Source: UBA981 sp942490995
GTDB lineage: Bacteria; Pseudomonadota; Gammaproteobacteria; Ga0077536
Assembly (NCBI GenBank): GCA_942490995.1
Contig: CALOBG010000051.1
Coordinates: forward strand, 62,001-126,000
Direction of reading: 5' to 3'
Length of the DNA stretch: 64,000 bases
Of the stretch, positions 35,038 to 44,627 are shown one piece after another. A program made the translations under genes and the position numbers. Under the pieces are notes generated by a model. The model was given only the letters and a program-made list of their open reading frames with translations, did not search any database and was not told the DNA's origin. How positions within the stretch are numbered: the first letter of the stretch is position 1; each line of letters begins with the position of its first letter.

Positions 35038-36084
35038 ATGCGATTTTATAACACAGCCCATCAGCATTATTGTGGGATCGACTTACACGCGAAAACGATG
35101 TACGTGTGCATCATCAACCAGGCCGGCGAAACGGTTTTGCATTGCAATATGAAAACGGCGCCTGAGCCGCTTGCCAAAGCCATCGACCCCTACCGCGACG
35201 ACCTCGTCATCAGTGTCGAATGTCTGTTTACCTGGTACTGGCTGGCCGATTGGTGTGCCCGCGAAGAGATCCCGTTCGTCCTCGGCCATGCGCTCTACAT
35301 GAAAGCCATCCATGGCGGAAAGGCTAAGAATGACCGCATCGATTCAGAGAAGATTGCGCGCTTGCTCAAAGCCGGTATGTTGCCGCAGGCCTATGCCTAT
35401 CCAGCCCGAATGCGGGCAACCCGGGATCTCCTGCGACGGCGCATGATGTTCGCCCGCTATCGGGGCGACCTCACCGCACACATCCAGAACACCGTCAGCC
35501 AATACAACCTGCCGCCCCTCGGGGCGCGAGCCGGACGTAAAAAGGAACGCAGCGACATCCCCGCGCACTTCCCCGATCCGGTGGTGCGACAGATGGTCGA
35601 ATTAGATATCACGGTGATCGACCATCTGGATGAACAGTTACGGGTCTTGGAACAAGACCTGGCGCTGAAAGCGAAGGCCCATGATGCCGGCGCTTATCAC
35701 TTGTTGCGTACCGTACCCGGGATCGGCCGGATCCTGTCAATGGTCATTCTCTACGAGATTGAAGATATCAAGCGGTTCCCAACCCTGGGCCAGTTTGCCT
35801 CCTATGCCCGCCTGGTCAAATGCGCGAAAGAGTCGGCGGGCAAGAAACTGGGCTATTCCGGCAAGAAGATTGGCAATGCATATCTCAAATGGGCCTTCAG
35901 TGAAGCGGCCGTGTTGTTCCTGAAAGGCAACGAGCCGGCTCAGAAAGCTGTCGCCCGACTGGCCAGTAAGCATGGCAAGGGTAAAGCGTTATCGATACTC
36001 GCCCATCGTCTCGGTCGTGCCGTGTACGTCATGCTCACAAAACGTCAACCTTTCGATGAGGCACGTTTCATGGCGACCTTATAA
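35038..36084 (+). CDS. IS110-family transposase (element A, copy 2)
   Basis: 348 residues from the ATG at 35038, preceded by AAGGAG at 35026; an in-frame ATG at 35017 overlaps that ribosome site and is rejected. DEDD residues lie in CGIDLHAKTMYVCI, LVISVECLFTWYW and KNDRIDSEKIARLL. The C-terminal serine region is RTVPGIGRILSMVIL to CAKESAGKKLGYSGKKIGN. Intact. Confidence 0.95.
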   Translation: MRFYNTAHQHYCGIDLHAKTMYVCIINQAGETVLHCNMKTAPEPLAKAIDPYRDDLVISVECLFTWYWLADWCAREEIPFVLGHALYMKAIHGGKAKNDRIDSEKIARLLKAGMLPQAYAYPARMRATRDLLRRRMMFARYRGDLTAHIQNTVSQYNLPPLGARAGRKKERSDIPAHFPDPVVRQMVELDITVIDHLDEQLRVLEQDLALKAKAHDAGAYHLLRTVPGIGRILSMVILYEIEDIKRFPTLGQFASYARLVKCAKESAGKKLGYSGKKIGNAYLKWAFSEAAVLFLKGNEPAQKAVARLASKHGKGKALSILAHRLGRAVYVMLTKRQPFDEARFMATL

Positions 36085-36538
36085 CTATGGGAGGCGACCG
36101 TGACGCTGGACGTCTAACTGACCGGTGCGAACACACGACTTCGAATGAAGGCGCTGCGATAAAGATGAGATCGTCAACTTCGAGTCCATCAGGCGCACAT
36201 GAAGCATGGTGGTCGGTCAGTCGCTTTGATTTTCGCGCGGTCGCGCTCCCGCCCAAACGTTTTTGAACTGTGGTCTGCCCCTGCTGCAAGCCTGCGACCA
36301 ACTACCCGGTGATGTTGACACTTTGAATAGGAAGCATGCAGGGCCTGGAAGGAATTCTAGTGTTGGCTATCGCCTACCTTTAAACGCGATGGCCTGGAAA
36401 GCTCGATAGGTGTTTATTGCAGGCTATCTCCTGACAATGCTGTTGGAATCGAAGCCAGACGGACGTTCGAAAATGGAAAACTACCGAAGTCTATTCGGCG
36501 GGCCCTTTTTGCCCTTGACCACCGGGGGCCTCATAGGT
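36085..36538 (+). ncRNA. Candidate guide (seek/bridge) RNA region of IS110-A
   Basis: 455 bases without a coding frame, essentially identical at copies 4, 5 and 6. By analogy with IS1111-type elements this end should encode the RNA that selects attC. GTCTAAC at 36112-36118 fits the attC core consensus RYYYAAC, a possible guide contact, which is weak evidence by itself. Confidence 0.5.
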
Positions 36539-36730
36539 GTTAGGCGGAAATCTGAACGAGTGGACGCTGTAGCCGGGTCTATCGTACTTTTGTTTCTGCT
36601 GATGTCTTACCGCTACTGTCCGTCTGGCTTTGACCGCTTTGCTGGGGAGGATTACTGGGTTTGGGCGCGTATTGTTGATATGGAGAGGAAGGTTGACCTC
36701 TACGAGCAACTACGCTCGGTTGAATCTTTT

Positions 36731-37186
36731 TCATGGCGACGCTCCTACGAAAATGTTCCGGACAACAAACAACACGAGCGATATTACGCCCATATAGAAG
36801 GCAATCCCACTAGCCAAATTCAGCCTCGCGATATTGTTGGACAGATAAATACTTAGATTATTCTCTACGTCGTCGCCATCGATAAAATAGGACTTCGCAC
36901 CGTCCTTTAGCCGTGCTAATACCTTCTGCCCATAAATGATCGAGGCCAACACAACCAGAATCGTCGTAGATAAAGCCAACCAAGAAAAAACTAGCAGCCA
37001 CAAGCCAGTTGCATCCTCAAGAGGTACGGCCTTGTCGAGAAACGTAATACTTAGCCCTAGCAAAATGGTGGACAGATTTAGCAGGGACTTGTCGTAGGTA
37101 TCGGAATTAGCAATTTCTCGTTTATTGAGATCTTCGAGGCATCTCCAATACCCGTCATAGTTAGGTTCGCGATCGAGCTTTGTCAT
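36731..37186 (-). CDS. Hypothetical membrane protein (cassette)
   Basis: 151 residues: a soluble N-terminus MTKLDREPNYDGYWRCLEDL, then membrane segments LLNLSTILLGLSITFL, LWLLVFSWLALSTTILVVLA and IAFYMGVISLVLFVVRNIF. The layout recalls SLATT-type effector proteins, though no family can be assigned. About 190 bases without a gene separate it from IS110-A. Confidence 0.65.
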   Translation of the reverse strand: MTKLDREPNYDGYWRCLEDLNKREIANSDTYDKSLLNLSTILLGLSITFLDKAVPLEDATGLWLLVFSWLALSTTILVVLASIIYGQKVLARLKDGAKSYFIDGDDVENNLSIYLSNNIARLNLASGIAFYMGVISLVLFVVRNIFVGASP

Positions 37187-37191
37187 TTCTG

Positions 37192-37300
37192 CCTAACGCC
37201 CGGATAACCTGCGTGCTACTGCGGGCTTGTTTTGAGTGAAAATGCGAAGCCACTCCAAACAAGCCCGCAGTAGCACGTCAGGTTGATCCGCTGGTTAGAT
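37192..37300 (-). other. attC site (class H)
   Basis: Cores GCCTAAC (37192) and GTTAGAT (37294). Arms GTGCTACTGCGGGCTTGTTT and AAACAAGCCCGCAGTAGCAC pair. Confidence 0.96.
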
Positions 37301-37721
37301 TGCACACGCACTGTTTCCCGACCCCCGTTCAGCTATAACGACATTTACAACTGGCAACGTACTGGTGGCTGATTGCCTTTCTGGTTTGTGGCCTAGAGTT
37401 TAGCCAAATAACTCGAAATCGGAAGCAGCTTTCGTAAGAGCGACATCACGCCACACGTCCCGGAGGCTAGCCTTAACTTTAGCTGCAAGCTTCGATCTTC
37501 GCGACTACTTTTCGGTTGCGACCTGGCTGCTGCCTTTCTGATGTGTGGCTCGAAACCCTGGCTAAATGCCGGCACTAGGGACGGGGCATTCGTTCGCCCG
37601 ATATTCCTCCACTTCCCCCGGAGGCTAGCAAGGAAATGCCTCCTTGCTACTACTTGTCCGGTGGCTACGGCCGAAGCGTCTCACTTCTTCGGCGGAGTGC
37701 TTCGAGAAATGGGTGGCTGCA
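37301..37721 (-). other. ORF-less cassette family N1, copy 1 (long form)
   Basis: 421 bp, no convincing gene on either strand. It shares with the other N1 copies the start TGCACACGCACTGTTTCC, the block CACACGTCCCGGAGGCTAGC, a second CCCGGAGGCTAGCAAGGAAA and the end GGCTGCA. About 45 bases more than the usual form lie around 37545-37590. Confidence 0.85.
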
Positions 37722-37816
37722 ATCTAACGCCACAATGAGCCGCACTTGACGGCGACGACTTGAGCGGCAGCGAAAGGAGGAGCGGTCAAGTGTCGGACTC
37801 CATTGTGATGTTAGGT
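37722..37816 (-). other. attC site (class T)
   Basis: Cores ATCTAAC (37722) and GTTAGGT (37810). Arms GCCGCACTTGACGGCGACG and AGCGGTCAAGTGTCGG pair. The right core holds the stop codon of the DUF1772 gene. Confidence 0.95.
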
Positions 37817-38254
37817 TGATGTTCCGAGGTAGATGTACACCCAAGACGAAAGAACACTGAAGCCGCTGCGCACGGCATGCAACTGCCCCCACCGATTGAG
37901 TAGTTCCGTCGCCTCCGAAGAAGTTCTATCGAGGGAGGAACTGAGAAGCCGTTTATTCGTGGGCATGATTACCGCGAAAGTAAACGGCACGACGAAGAAT
38001 ATGAGGGCGGCACCAAGATACCAACCGGGAGATCCGCCACTGAGACCACAGGCGACGCCGGAGATGGTTGCGATGATCGCCAGCGATGCTTGAAGCGCCG
38101 CCGCGCGTTTGTAGCTAGGACCAAACACGGTCGCGGCTAGAGCTGTCCCGCACTCCATCCGCGCGGGATGCTCAGCGAGGTTTATATACACTGCTGCTCC
38201 AGCAAAGAACGTGCACGAGAAGATTGCTACGAACTGAAATATATCTAAGGCCAT
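37811..38254 (-). CDS. DUF1772 family membrane protein
   Basis: 147 residues, four membrane helices. DUF1772 marks are FAGAAVYINLAEHPAR, the conserved basic YKRAAALQASLA and a final LNRWGQLHAVRSGFSVLSSW. Relatives include anthrone-oxygenase-like proteins. Stop TAA at 37811-37813 lies in the attC core. Confidence 0.85.
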   Translation of the reverse strand: MALDIFQFVAIFSCTFFAGAAVYINLAEHPARMECGTALAATVFGPSYKRAAALQASLAIIATISGVACGLSGGSPGWYLGAALIFFVVPFTFAVIMPTNKRLLSSSLDRTSSEATELLNRWGQLHAVRSGFSVLSSWVYIYLGTST

Positions 38255-38276
38255 TGCTTCCAGGACTCTTTTATCA

Positions 38277-38386
38277 ACCTAACGCTCGGATAACCTGCGT
38301 GCTACTGCGGGCTTGTTTTGAGTGAACATGCGCAGCCACTCCAAACAAGCCCGCAGTAGCACGTCAGGTTGATCCGCTGGTTAGAT
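38277..38386 (-). other. attC site (class H)
   Basis: Cores ACCTAAC (38277) and GTTAGAT (38380), body as at 37192. Confidence 0.96.
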
Positions 38387-38763
38387 TGCACACGCACTGT
38401 TTCCCGACTCCCGTTCAGCTACGACGACATTTACAATTGGCAACGTGCTGGTGGCTGCTTGTCTCTCTGACGTGTGGCCTAAAGTTTAGCCAAATAGCTC
38501 GAATTCGGAAGCAGCTTTCGCAAGAGCGACATCACGCCACACGTCCCGGAGGCTAGCCCTAACTTTAGCTGCAAGCTTCGGTCTTCGCGACTACTTTTCG
38601 GTTACGACCTGGCTGCTGCACTTCCGATGTTTCGCTGGCCCGACATTTCTCCACTTCCCCCGGAGGCTAGCAAGGAAACGCTGTATTGCTAAAACTTGTC
38701 CGGTGGCTACCGGCGAAGCGTTTCCCTTCTTCGACGAAGGGCTTCGAGAAATGGATGGCTGCA
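38387..38763 (-). other. ORF-less cassette family N1, copy 2
   Basis: 377 bp. The plus-strand frame that is open in copies 5 and 7 stops after about 12 codons here (VAACLSDVWPKV then TAG), arguing against a protein product. Confidence 0.87.
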
Positions 38764-39704
38764 ATCTAACGTTGCGATGAGCCGCGCTTGACGGCGACCG
38801 ACCGGAGCGGCAGCGCAGGTGAGGGAGCGGTCAAGCGTCGGACTCGATCGCTTTGATACTCATTGAGGCCCCCTCCTGGGACTTTCAGGCTTCATCAGCA
38901 AGCTGACGGTCCTGCACAATTGAGAGTTCATAGACTCAATGCCCAGAAGGAGACCTCAGATGCGATTTTATAACACAGCCCATCAGCATTATTGTGGGAT
39001 CGACTTACACGCGAAAACGATGTACGTGTGCATCATCAACCAGGCCGGCGAAACGGTTTTGCATTGCAATATGAAAACGGCGCCTGAGCCGCTTGCCAAA
39101 GCCATCGACCCCTACCGCGACGACCTCGTCATCAGTGTCGAATGTCTGTTTACCTGGTACTGGCTGGCCGATTGGTGTGCCCGCGAAGAGATCCCGTTCG
39201 TCCTCGGCCATGCGCTCTACATGAAAGCCATCCATGGCGGAAAGGCTAAGAATGACCGCATCGATTCAGAGAAGATTGCGCGCTTGCTCAAAGCCGGTAT
39301 GTTGCCGCAGGCCTATGCCTATCCAGCCCGAATGCGGGCAACCCGGGATCTCCTGCGACGGCGCATGATGTTCGCCCGCTATCGGGGCGACCTCACCGCA
39401 CACATCCAGAACACCGTCAGCCAATACAACCTGCCGCCCCTCGGGGCGCGAGCCGGACGTAAAAAGGAACGCAGCGACATCCCCGCGCACTTCCCCGATC
39501 CGGTGGTGCGACAGATGGTCGAATTAGATATCACGGTGATCGACCATCTGGATGAACAGTTACGGGTCTTGGAACAAGACCTGGCGCTGAAAGCGAAGGC
39601 CCATGATGCCGGCGTGTAGCGCGACAATCTGGATGAGAACTCAGCGACAATCAGGGTGAGAACCGGGCGTCGCGGCCAAGGCATGATTACCGGGTGTCGC
39701 GCGG

Positions 39705-40553
39705 TTAGCAAGCGTCGTCGGTTTGTTTGTCGTTGGGCGGCACCGGCGTGGTGTTTTTGATTGTCGCGCGGGTAGCCGGCCGCCCGCGGCCGCGCTTGTC
39801 TTCAAGCGCACTTTTTCGCCGATAGCTGTCGACGTTGAGCTCGAAGATTGTGGCGTGGTGAACCAGTCGATCGACGGCGGCCAGGGTCATGGCGGGGTCC
39901 GGGAAGATCCGTCCCCATTCGCCGAACGGTTGGTTGGCCGTGATGAGCAGGGAACGGCGTTCGTAGCGGGCGCTGATCAGCTCGAACAGCACGCTGGTTT
40001 CCGCCTGATCCTTGGTCACGTAGGCGAGGTCGTCCAGGATTAACAGGTGATACTTGTCGAGCTTGTCGATGGCGGACTCGAGGGTGAGTTCGCGGCGCGC
40101 CACCTGCAGTCGCTGAACGAGATCGGTGGTGCGGGTGTAAAGCACACGATAACCGTTCTCCACCAGGGCTAAGCCGATCGCTGCAGCCAGATGGCTTTTG
40201 CCGCCGCCGGGCGGGCCGAACAGGATCAGGTTGGCACCTTCATCGAGCCAGCGGTCGCCGCTGGTCAGCGCCGTCACTTGCGCTTTGGAGACCATGGGTA
40301 CGGCGGTGAAGTCGAACGCATCCAGGCTCTTGCCAGGCGGTAACCGGGCGGCATTGAGATGACGCTCGATGCGCCGGCCGGCGCGCTCGGCCAGCTCCTG
40401 CTCTGCGAGGGCCGAGAGCAGCTTCGCTGCCGGCCAGCCTTCGCGATCGGCCTGCTCGGTGAAGCGCGCCCAGACGGCCTTGATGGTCGGCAGGCGTAGC
40501 TCGTTAAGCATCAGGGTCAAGCGTGCGGTATCGATCAGGGGTTGCCGGCTCAT
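39705..40553 (-). CDS. istB: IS21 helper ATPase IstB
   Basis: 282 residues from the ATG at 40553, overlapping the istA stop as ATGA. Walker A FGPPGGGKSHLAAAIGLAL, Walker B YHLLILDDLAYV, and the sensor region SLLITANQPFGEWGRIF. An AAA+ protein of the DnaC-like type that regulates target choice by IstA. Confidence 0.96.
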   Translation of the reverse strand: MSRQPLIDTARLTLMLNELRLPTIKAVWARFTEQADREGWPAAKLLSALAEQELAERAGRRIERHLNAARLPPGKSLDAFDFTAVPMVSKAQVTALTSGDRWLDEGANLILFGPPGGGKSHLAAAIGLALVENGYRVLYTRTTDLVQRLQVARRELTLESAIDKLDKYHLLILDDLAYVTKDQAETSVLFELISARYERRSLLITANQPFGEWGRIFPDPAMTLAAVDRLVHHATIFELNVDSYRRKSALEDKRGRGRPATRATIKNTTPVPPNDKQTDDAC

Positions 40554-42055
40554 ACGCCACCTCCCGCCGGGACGAGGGCTTCGTAAGCGGCGAGGGAACC
40601 CAACGGGATCTCGATGCATGGCACCGCCGCCGGGTCCGGCGAGAAGCGCCTGCGCAACTCAGCCGGATCCGGTAGCTGCCCGGTATCCAACAGGGCGGCC
40701 AGGTGCTCGGCGAGCGCCGCTTCACAACCGCGCTCGTGGGCCAGGGCCAGCAGCTCGACCATGCGTCGGCAGGCCGGCCGTTCACCCAGCGCGCTCAGCA
40801 ACGCCTCAAAGGTGCGCCGGTAAGCGTCTCGCGGGAAGAGTTGATCGCGGTAGACCAGGTTCAACAGGGCCATGGGTTTACGCCGCAACCCCTGGATCAC
40901 ATGATGGTAGTTGACGACGTGGCCGTGTTTGCCATTGTGTTGGGCACGTCCCCTTGGCAGGGTCATCAATGCCGTCCCCCCGATGAACAGTTCCAGGCGG
41001 TCATCGTACAGGCGCACGCGCAAGCGGTGGCCGATCAGGCGCGAGGGCACGGTATAAAAGACCTTGCGCAAAGTGAAGCCGCCGGAGGAGGTCACTCGAA
41101 CCAGCACCTCTTCGAAGTCCTGGGTCCGCAGCCTGGGCAAGGGGCCGAGGACTGCGCGCTCCGCATCGATACGTGCCTGATGGCGCCGATTGCGTCGACT
41201 GACCAGTTCATCCACGAAGGCCCGATACGCCGCCACGGTGTCGAAGTCGCGGCTGCCACGCATCAGCAGGGCATCGCGCAGGGCGTGCTTGAGATGGCCG
41301 TGCGGGCCTTCGATGCTGCCGTTCTCGTGAGCCACCCCGGGGTTGTTGCGGCTTGGGACCATGCCGTAGTGACGGCACAAGTCATCGTAGCGCCGGGTCA
41401 GATCCTCGGCGGCTGCGTGGTCGAGATTCTTGAACGCCGCCGACAGACTGTCGGTACGGTGTTCCCGTGGCACACCGCCGAGCGACCACAACGCGTTCTG
41501 AAGTCCTTCCGCCAACGCCACGAAGCGCTCGCCGCCGAGCACCACGTGGGCATGGGAGAAACCCGAGTAGGCGAGCCGGAAATGATACAGCCGATGATCC
41601 AGATCGGTGCCATCGATGGTCACGCCAAGATCGGCCATATCGGTGAAGTCGGACAGCCCCATCCGACCGGGCTCGTGGGTCTGGCGGAAAATGATCTCCT
41701 GCTCGGGACCGTAGAGCGCCTGCCAGGCGCGCACGCGTCGCTCGAGGGTACGCCGGACGCCGGGGTCGAGTTGTGGATGCCGGCGCATCATCTCCTCGTA
41801 CAAGGCCACGGGCCGGAGTCCCGGCGAAGCGTTCAACAGCGGCACGACCTCCTCGTCGAAGATCCCGGCCAACGGATCAGGCCGTCGCCGGCTGCGCCGG
41901 GTGACTTTCTGCGACGGTAACCGCGTGTCGTTTTCGATTCGGTAAGCACTCGCTGTGCTCAGCGATGCCTTGGCGGCCGCTGCCGCGGGGGTATCAGTCT
42001 GTCGGAATTTCATGTAAAGCCTCACTTGGTGATCGGTTAGGTGTCGACCCGGCAT
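40550..42055 (-). CDS. istA: IS21 transposase IstA
   Basis: 501 residues. N-terminal helix-turn-helix (VRLYMKFRQTDTPAAAAAKA), DDE core with Asp in GLSDFTDMADLGV and REHRTDSLSAAF and Glu in ENGSIEGPHGHLK, and a C-terminal domain. Intact. Confidence 0.96.
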   Translation of the reverse strand: MPGRHLTDHQVRLYMKFRQTDTPAAAAAKASLSTASAYRIENDTRLPSQKVTRRSRRRPDPLAGIFDEEVVPLLNASPGLRPVALYEEMMRRHPQLDPGVRRTLERRVRAWQALYGPEQEIIFRQTHEPGRMGLSDFTDMADLGVTIDGTDLDHRLYHFRLAYSGFSHAHVVLGGERFVALAEGLQNALWSLGGVPREHRTDSLSAAFKNLDHAAAEDLTRRYDDLCRHYGMVPSRNNPGVAHENGSIEGPHGHLKHALRDALLMRGSRDFDTVAAYRAFVDELVSRRNRRHQARIDAERAVLGPLPRLRTQDFEEVLVRVTSSGGFTLRKVFYTVPSRLIGHRLRVRLYDDRLELFIGGTALMTLPRGRAQHNGKHGHVVNYHHVIQGLRRKPMALLNLVYRDQLFPRDAYRRTFEALLSALGERPACRRMVELLALAHERGCEAALAEHLAALLDTGQLPDPAELRRRFSPDPAAVPCIEIPLGSLAAYEALVPAGGGV

Positions 42056-42841
42056 CGGGTATTCCTCTTTGGTCAGAAGAACACCCTAAACGGGGTCGGC
42101 CGCGATCACCGGGCGGGGTTCCTTCGGGAACCCCGCCGCCGTTTGGCCGTTGACTTCGGTCGGGCTACGCCCTTCCTACGTCAGCGGCCAGACGGCTCGG
42201 CTTTCTCATCTTGATTGTCGCGCTGTTCTCAGCTTGATTGTCGCTGCGCAGATAAGGGCCCATGATGCCGGCGCTTATCACTTGTTGCGTACCGTACCCG
42301 GGATCGGCCGGATCCTGTCAATGGTCATTCTCTACGAGATTGAAGATATCAAGCGGTTCCCAACCCTGGGCCAGTTTGCCTCCTATGCCCGCCTGGTCAA
42401 ATGCGCGAAAGAGTCGGCGGGCAAGAAACTGGGCTATTCCGGCAAGAAGATTGGCAATGCATATCTCAAATGGGCCTTCAGTGAAGCGGCCGTGTTGTTC
42501 CTGAAAGGCAACGAGCCGGCTCAGAAAGCTGTCGCCCGACTGGCCAGTAAGCATGGCAAGGGTAAAGCGTTATCGATACTCGCCCATCGTCTCGGTCGTG
42601 CCGTGTACGTCATGCTCACAAAACGTCAACCTTTCGATGAGGCACGTTTCATGGCGACCTTATAACTATGGGAGGCGACCGTGACGCTGGACGTCTAACT
42701 GACCGGTGCGAACACACGACTTCGAATGAAGGCGCTGCGATAAAGATGAGATCGTCAACTTCGAGTCCATCAGGCGCACATGAAGCATGGTGGTCGGTCA
42801 GTCGCTTTGGACTTGCCCCGCTTCAGTGGACGGTTAGTAGT

Positions 42842-43702
42842 CTAAATTCGAGCGGTTTCTGTGGCGAGTAGTCTCCTTTCATAATTGACTGGTGACAAGT
42901 ACCCCAAGGACGAGTGTCGGCGATGAGGGTTGTACCAACCCTCGAGCCATTCGAATATCGCCATCCGGGCTTCGGCATGCGTCTTAAACGTGTGACGGTT
43001 CAGGACCTCTCGTTCCAGCGTTGCGAAGAAGCTCTCTGCCATCGCATTGTCGTAGCAGTCTCCGACCGAGCCCATAGATGGCATGACGCCCATGTTCTGG
43101 CAGCGTTTGCCGAACGCATAACTGGTGTATTGGCATCCGTGATCGGAATGGTGAATGACATCCACCGGCCCTCGCTGATAGAGCGCCATGTTGAGCGCTT
43201 CCAGTACGAGTTCCGTGCGTAAGTGCGTTGCCATCGACCAGCCTACGATGCGGCGCGACCAGACATCCAGAACGATGGCCAGATAGAGAAAGCCGGACCA
43301 GGTTGGAAGATACGTTATGTCAGCAACCCAGAGCTTGTCCGGCCCGGCCGCGACGAACTGACGGTCAACCAGATCGGTCGAACGGGCTGTCCCATCGCTC
43401 GTTGTCGTGCGTACATACCGGATCGGGCTTACACCCCGAATACCGGCTGTACGCATCAAGCGAGCGACGCGCTTACGCCCGACACGGCGACCATGATCGT
43501 CGGCTAACTCCGCATGGATCGACGGTGAGCCATAGGCCCCTTTCGAACGCCGATGGATCGTATGGATCAACGCCGTCAAGCCAACGTCCTCTCGAGCACG
43601 CGCCGACAGGGGTCGGTCGACCCACGCGTAAAAGCCGCTTGTAGATACCTTGAGCAGCCGGCACATGGTGCGTACCGGATAGCAGGCCTGGTTCGCCTTC
43701 AC
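42842..43702 (-). CDS. IS3 transposase OrfB
   Basis: 286 residues with rve integrase DDE residues in DKLWVADITYLPTWSGF, DVIHHSDHGCQYTSYAF and CYDNAMAESFFATLE. Its start overlaps the orfA stop by 4 bases; in the family it is normally made as an OrfAB fusion by frameshifting. Confidence 0.95.
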   Translation of the reverse strand: MKANQACYPVRTMCRLLKVSTSGFYAWVDRPLSARAREDVGLTALIHTIHRRSKGAYGSPSIHAELADDHGRRVGRKRVARLMRTAGIRGVSPIRYVRTTTSDGTARSTDLVDRQFVAAGPDKLWVADITYLPTWSGFLYLAIVLDVWSRRIVGWSMATHLRTELVLEALNMALYQRGPVDVIHHSDHGCQYTSYAFGKRCQNMGVMPSMGSVGDCYDNAMAESFFATLEREVLNRHTFKTHAEARMAIFEWLEGWYNPHRRHSSLGYLSPVNYERRLLATETARI

Positions 43703-44013
43703 GAATCCGAAGAGCGCTTCGGGGTCGCGGTGCTCTCGTTCGCAAACCAGGCCGCGGCTTTTGACAAAATCTCCCGCTCAACCTTGAGTTGACGATTCTC
43801 ACGCCGCAGCCGAGTCAGCTCCTGACGCTCGGCCTGAGTGAGGCCACCATCGCCATGCCCACCTTCGCGATCTGCCTGCTTGACCCACTGTCGAATTGAC
43901 CACGACGTGCAGCCGAACTCGGTCGCCAGCTCGTTGAATCCCCGGCCGGCTCGGTAGAGCTCGACCATTTGCTGCCGGAACTCCGGCGTATACTTGACTT
44001 GTTTTCTGGACAT
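43699..44013 (-). CDS. IS3 OrfA (helix-turn-helix, leucine zipper)
   Basis: 104 residues from the ATG at 44013. Opens SRKQVKYTPEFRQQMVELYR with the helix-turn-helix FGCTSWSIRQWVKQAD, followed by a leucine-zipper-like LTRLRRENRQLKVEREIL. Confidence 0.93.
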   Translation of the reverse strand: MSRKQVKYTPEFRQQMVELYRAGRGFNELATEFGCTSWSIRQWVKQADREGGHGDGGLTQAERQELTRLRRENRQLKVEREILSKAAAWFANESTATPKRSSDS

Positions 44014-44335
44014 CTTGAACACCTCGCTTTGTGAGCATCAGGTGTCCACCGAAACGGGTCAAGTCCAGCTTTGATTTTCGCGCGGTCGCGCTCCCGCCCA
44101 AACGTTTTTGAACTGTGGTCTGCCCCTGCTGCAAGCCTGCGACCAACTACCCGGTGATGTTGACACTTTGAATAGGAAGCATGCAGGGCCTGGAAGGAAT
44201 TCTAGTGTTGGCTATCGCCTACCTTTAAACGCGATGGCCTGGAAAGCTCGATAGGTGTTTATTGCAGGCTATCTCCTGACAATGCTGTTGGAATCGAAGC
44301 CAGACGGACGTTCGAAAATGGAAAACTACCGAAGT

Positions 44336-44623
44336 CTATTCGGCGGGCCCTTTTTGCCCTTGACCACCGGGGGCCTCATAGGTGTTAGGTGCTGCAGTTT
44401 CGTAGAGAAATTCCGGCGCTAAATCTGCGCCATTTGGCCATTGGATTGTGTTGAGCTCAGCGTTTACGAAGAATTGCTTAAAGTACTCGGGATCTCGCAG
44501 CGGCTCGAATATTTCGCCCCATAGTTCATCTTCCAAATCTATTTGTGAAGACTTGCCATCTGCGAATGAGACGCGGATGCAGTAGCCATTTATGTATTCC
44601 GCAGTTTTCACTTGTGGGGTCAC
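44336..44623 (-). CDS. DUF2442 family protein, 3' end altered by IS110-A
   Basis: The native part is about 77 residues: VKTAEYINGYCIRVSFADG, then QIDLEDELWGEIFEPL and YFKQFFVNAELNTIQWPNGA, the DUF2442 pattern. The frame then passes the attC core and picks up about 16 residues from the IS end. It is paired with DUF4160 as in many toxin-antitoxin-like cassettes. Confidence 0.85.
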   Translation of the reverse strand: MTPQVKTAEYINGYCIRVSFADGKSSQIDLEDELWGEIFEPLRDPEYFKQFFVNAELNTIQWPNGADLAPEFLYETAAPNTYEAPGGQGQKGPAE

Positions 44624-44627
44624 TGTG

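Larger units (their letters stand above)
34934..36539 (+). mobile_element. IS110-family element A, copy 2 (intact)
   Basis: About 1.6 kb. Subterminal inverted repeats TGAGGCCCCC (left, 34941) and the same sequence in reverse complement near 36532. About 104 bases precede the transposase and 455 non-coding bases follow it, the IS1111-type layout. No target duplication is evident. Confidence 0.92.
34845..36545 (-). other. attC site (class T) split by IS110-A copy 2
   Basis: Core AGCTAAC (34845), T-class arms around GCTTGACGGCGACGAC, then the element, then GTTAGGC at 36539-36545. Confidence 0.9.
39615..42256 (-). mobile_element. IS21-family element
   Basis: About 2.64 kb with repeated end motifs GCGACAATC and TGAGAAC arranged as in IS21 ends (left TGTAGCGCGACAATC; right, in reverse complement, TGCGCAGCGACAATC). 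It is flanked by a 17-base direct repeat GGCCCATGATGCCGGCG (39598-39614 and 42257-42273), longer than the usual 4-8 bases. Confidence 0.9.
38960..42665 (+). pseudogene. IS110-A transposase copy 3, interrupted by IS21
   Basis: The first part, 38960-39614, ends at codon AHDAG. The second part resumes at about 42257 with the same bases (GGCCCATGATGCCGGCG is present on both sides) and runs to TAA at 42663-42665. Otherwise identical to copy 2. Confidence 0.93.
42808..44067 (-). mobile_element. IS3-family element
   Basis: 1260 bp with ends TGGACTTGCCCCGCTTCAGT and, in reverse complement, TGGACTTGACCCGTTTCGGT. Target duplication GCTT (42804-42807 and 44068-44071). Inserted in the downstream non-coding end of IS110-A copy 3. 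Confidence 0.93.
38856..44384 (+). mobile_element. IS110-family element A, copy 3, carrying nested IS21 and IS3
   Basis: Ends are identical to the intact copies (ATACTCATTGAGG at 38856; GGGGGCCTCATAGGTG at the right). The IS21 is inside its transposase and the IS3 inside its non-coding guide-RNA region, so this copy is doubly inactivated. Confidence 0.92.
38764..44390 (-). other. attC site (class T) split by IS110-A copy 3 and its passengers
   Basis: Core ATCTAAC (38764), arms around GCGCTTGACGGCGACC, then 5.5 kb of nested insertions, then GTTAGGT at 44384-44390. Confidence 0.88.

Noticed and set aside
36410..36856. 148-codon plus-strand frame across the IS110-A end
   Set aside because: It runs through the IS border and attC core, has no ribosome site and overlaps the better-supported minus-strand membrane protein gene.
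40703..41920. 405-codon open frame on the plus strand
   Set aside because: It is the antisense shadow of istA and has no recognisable protein features.
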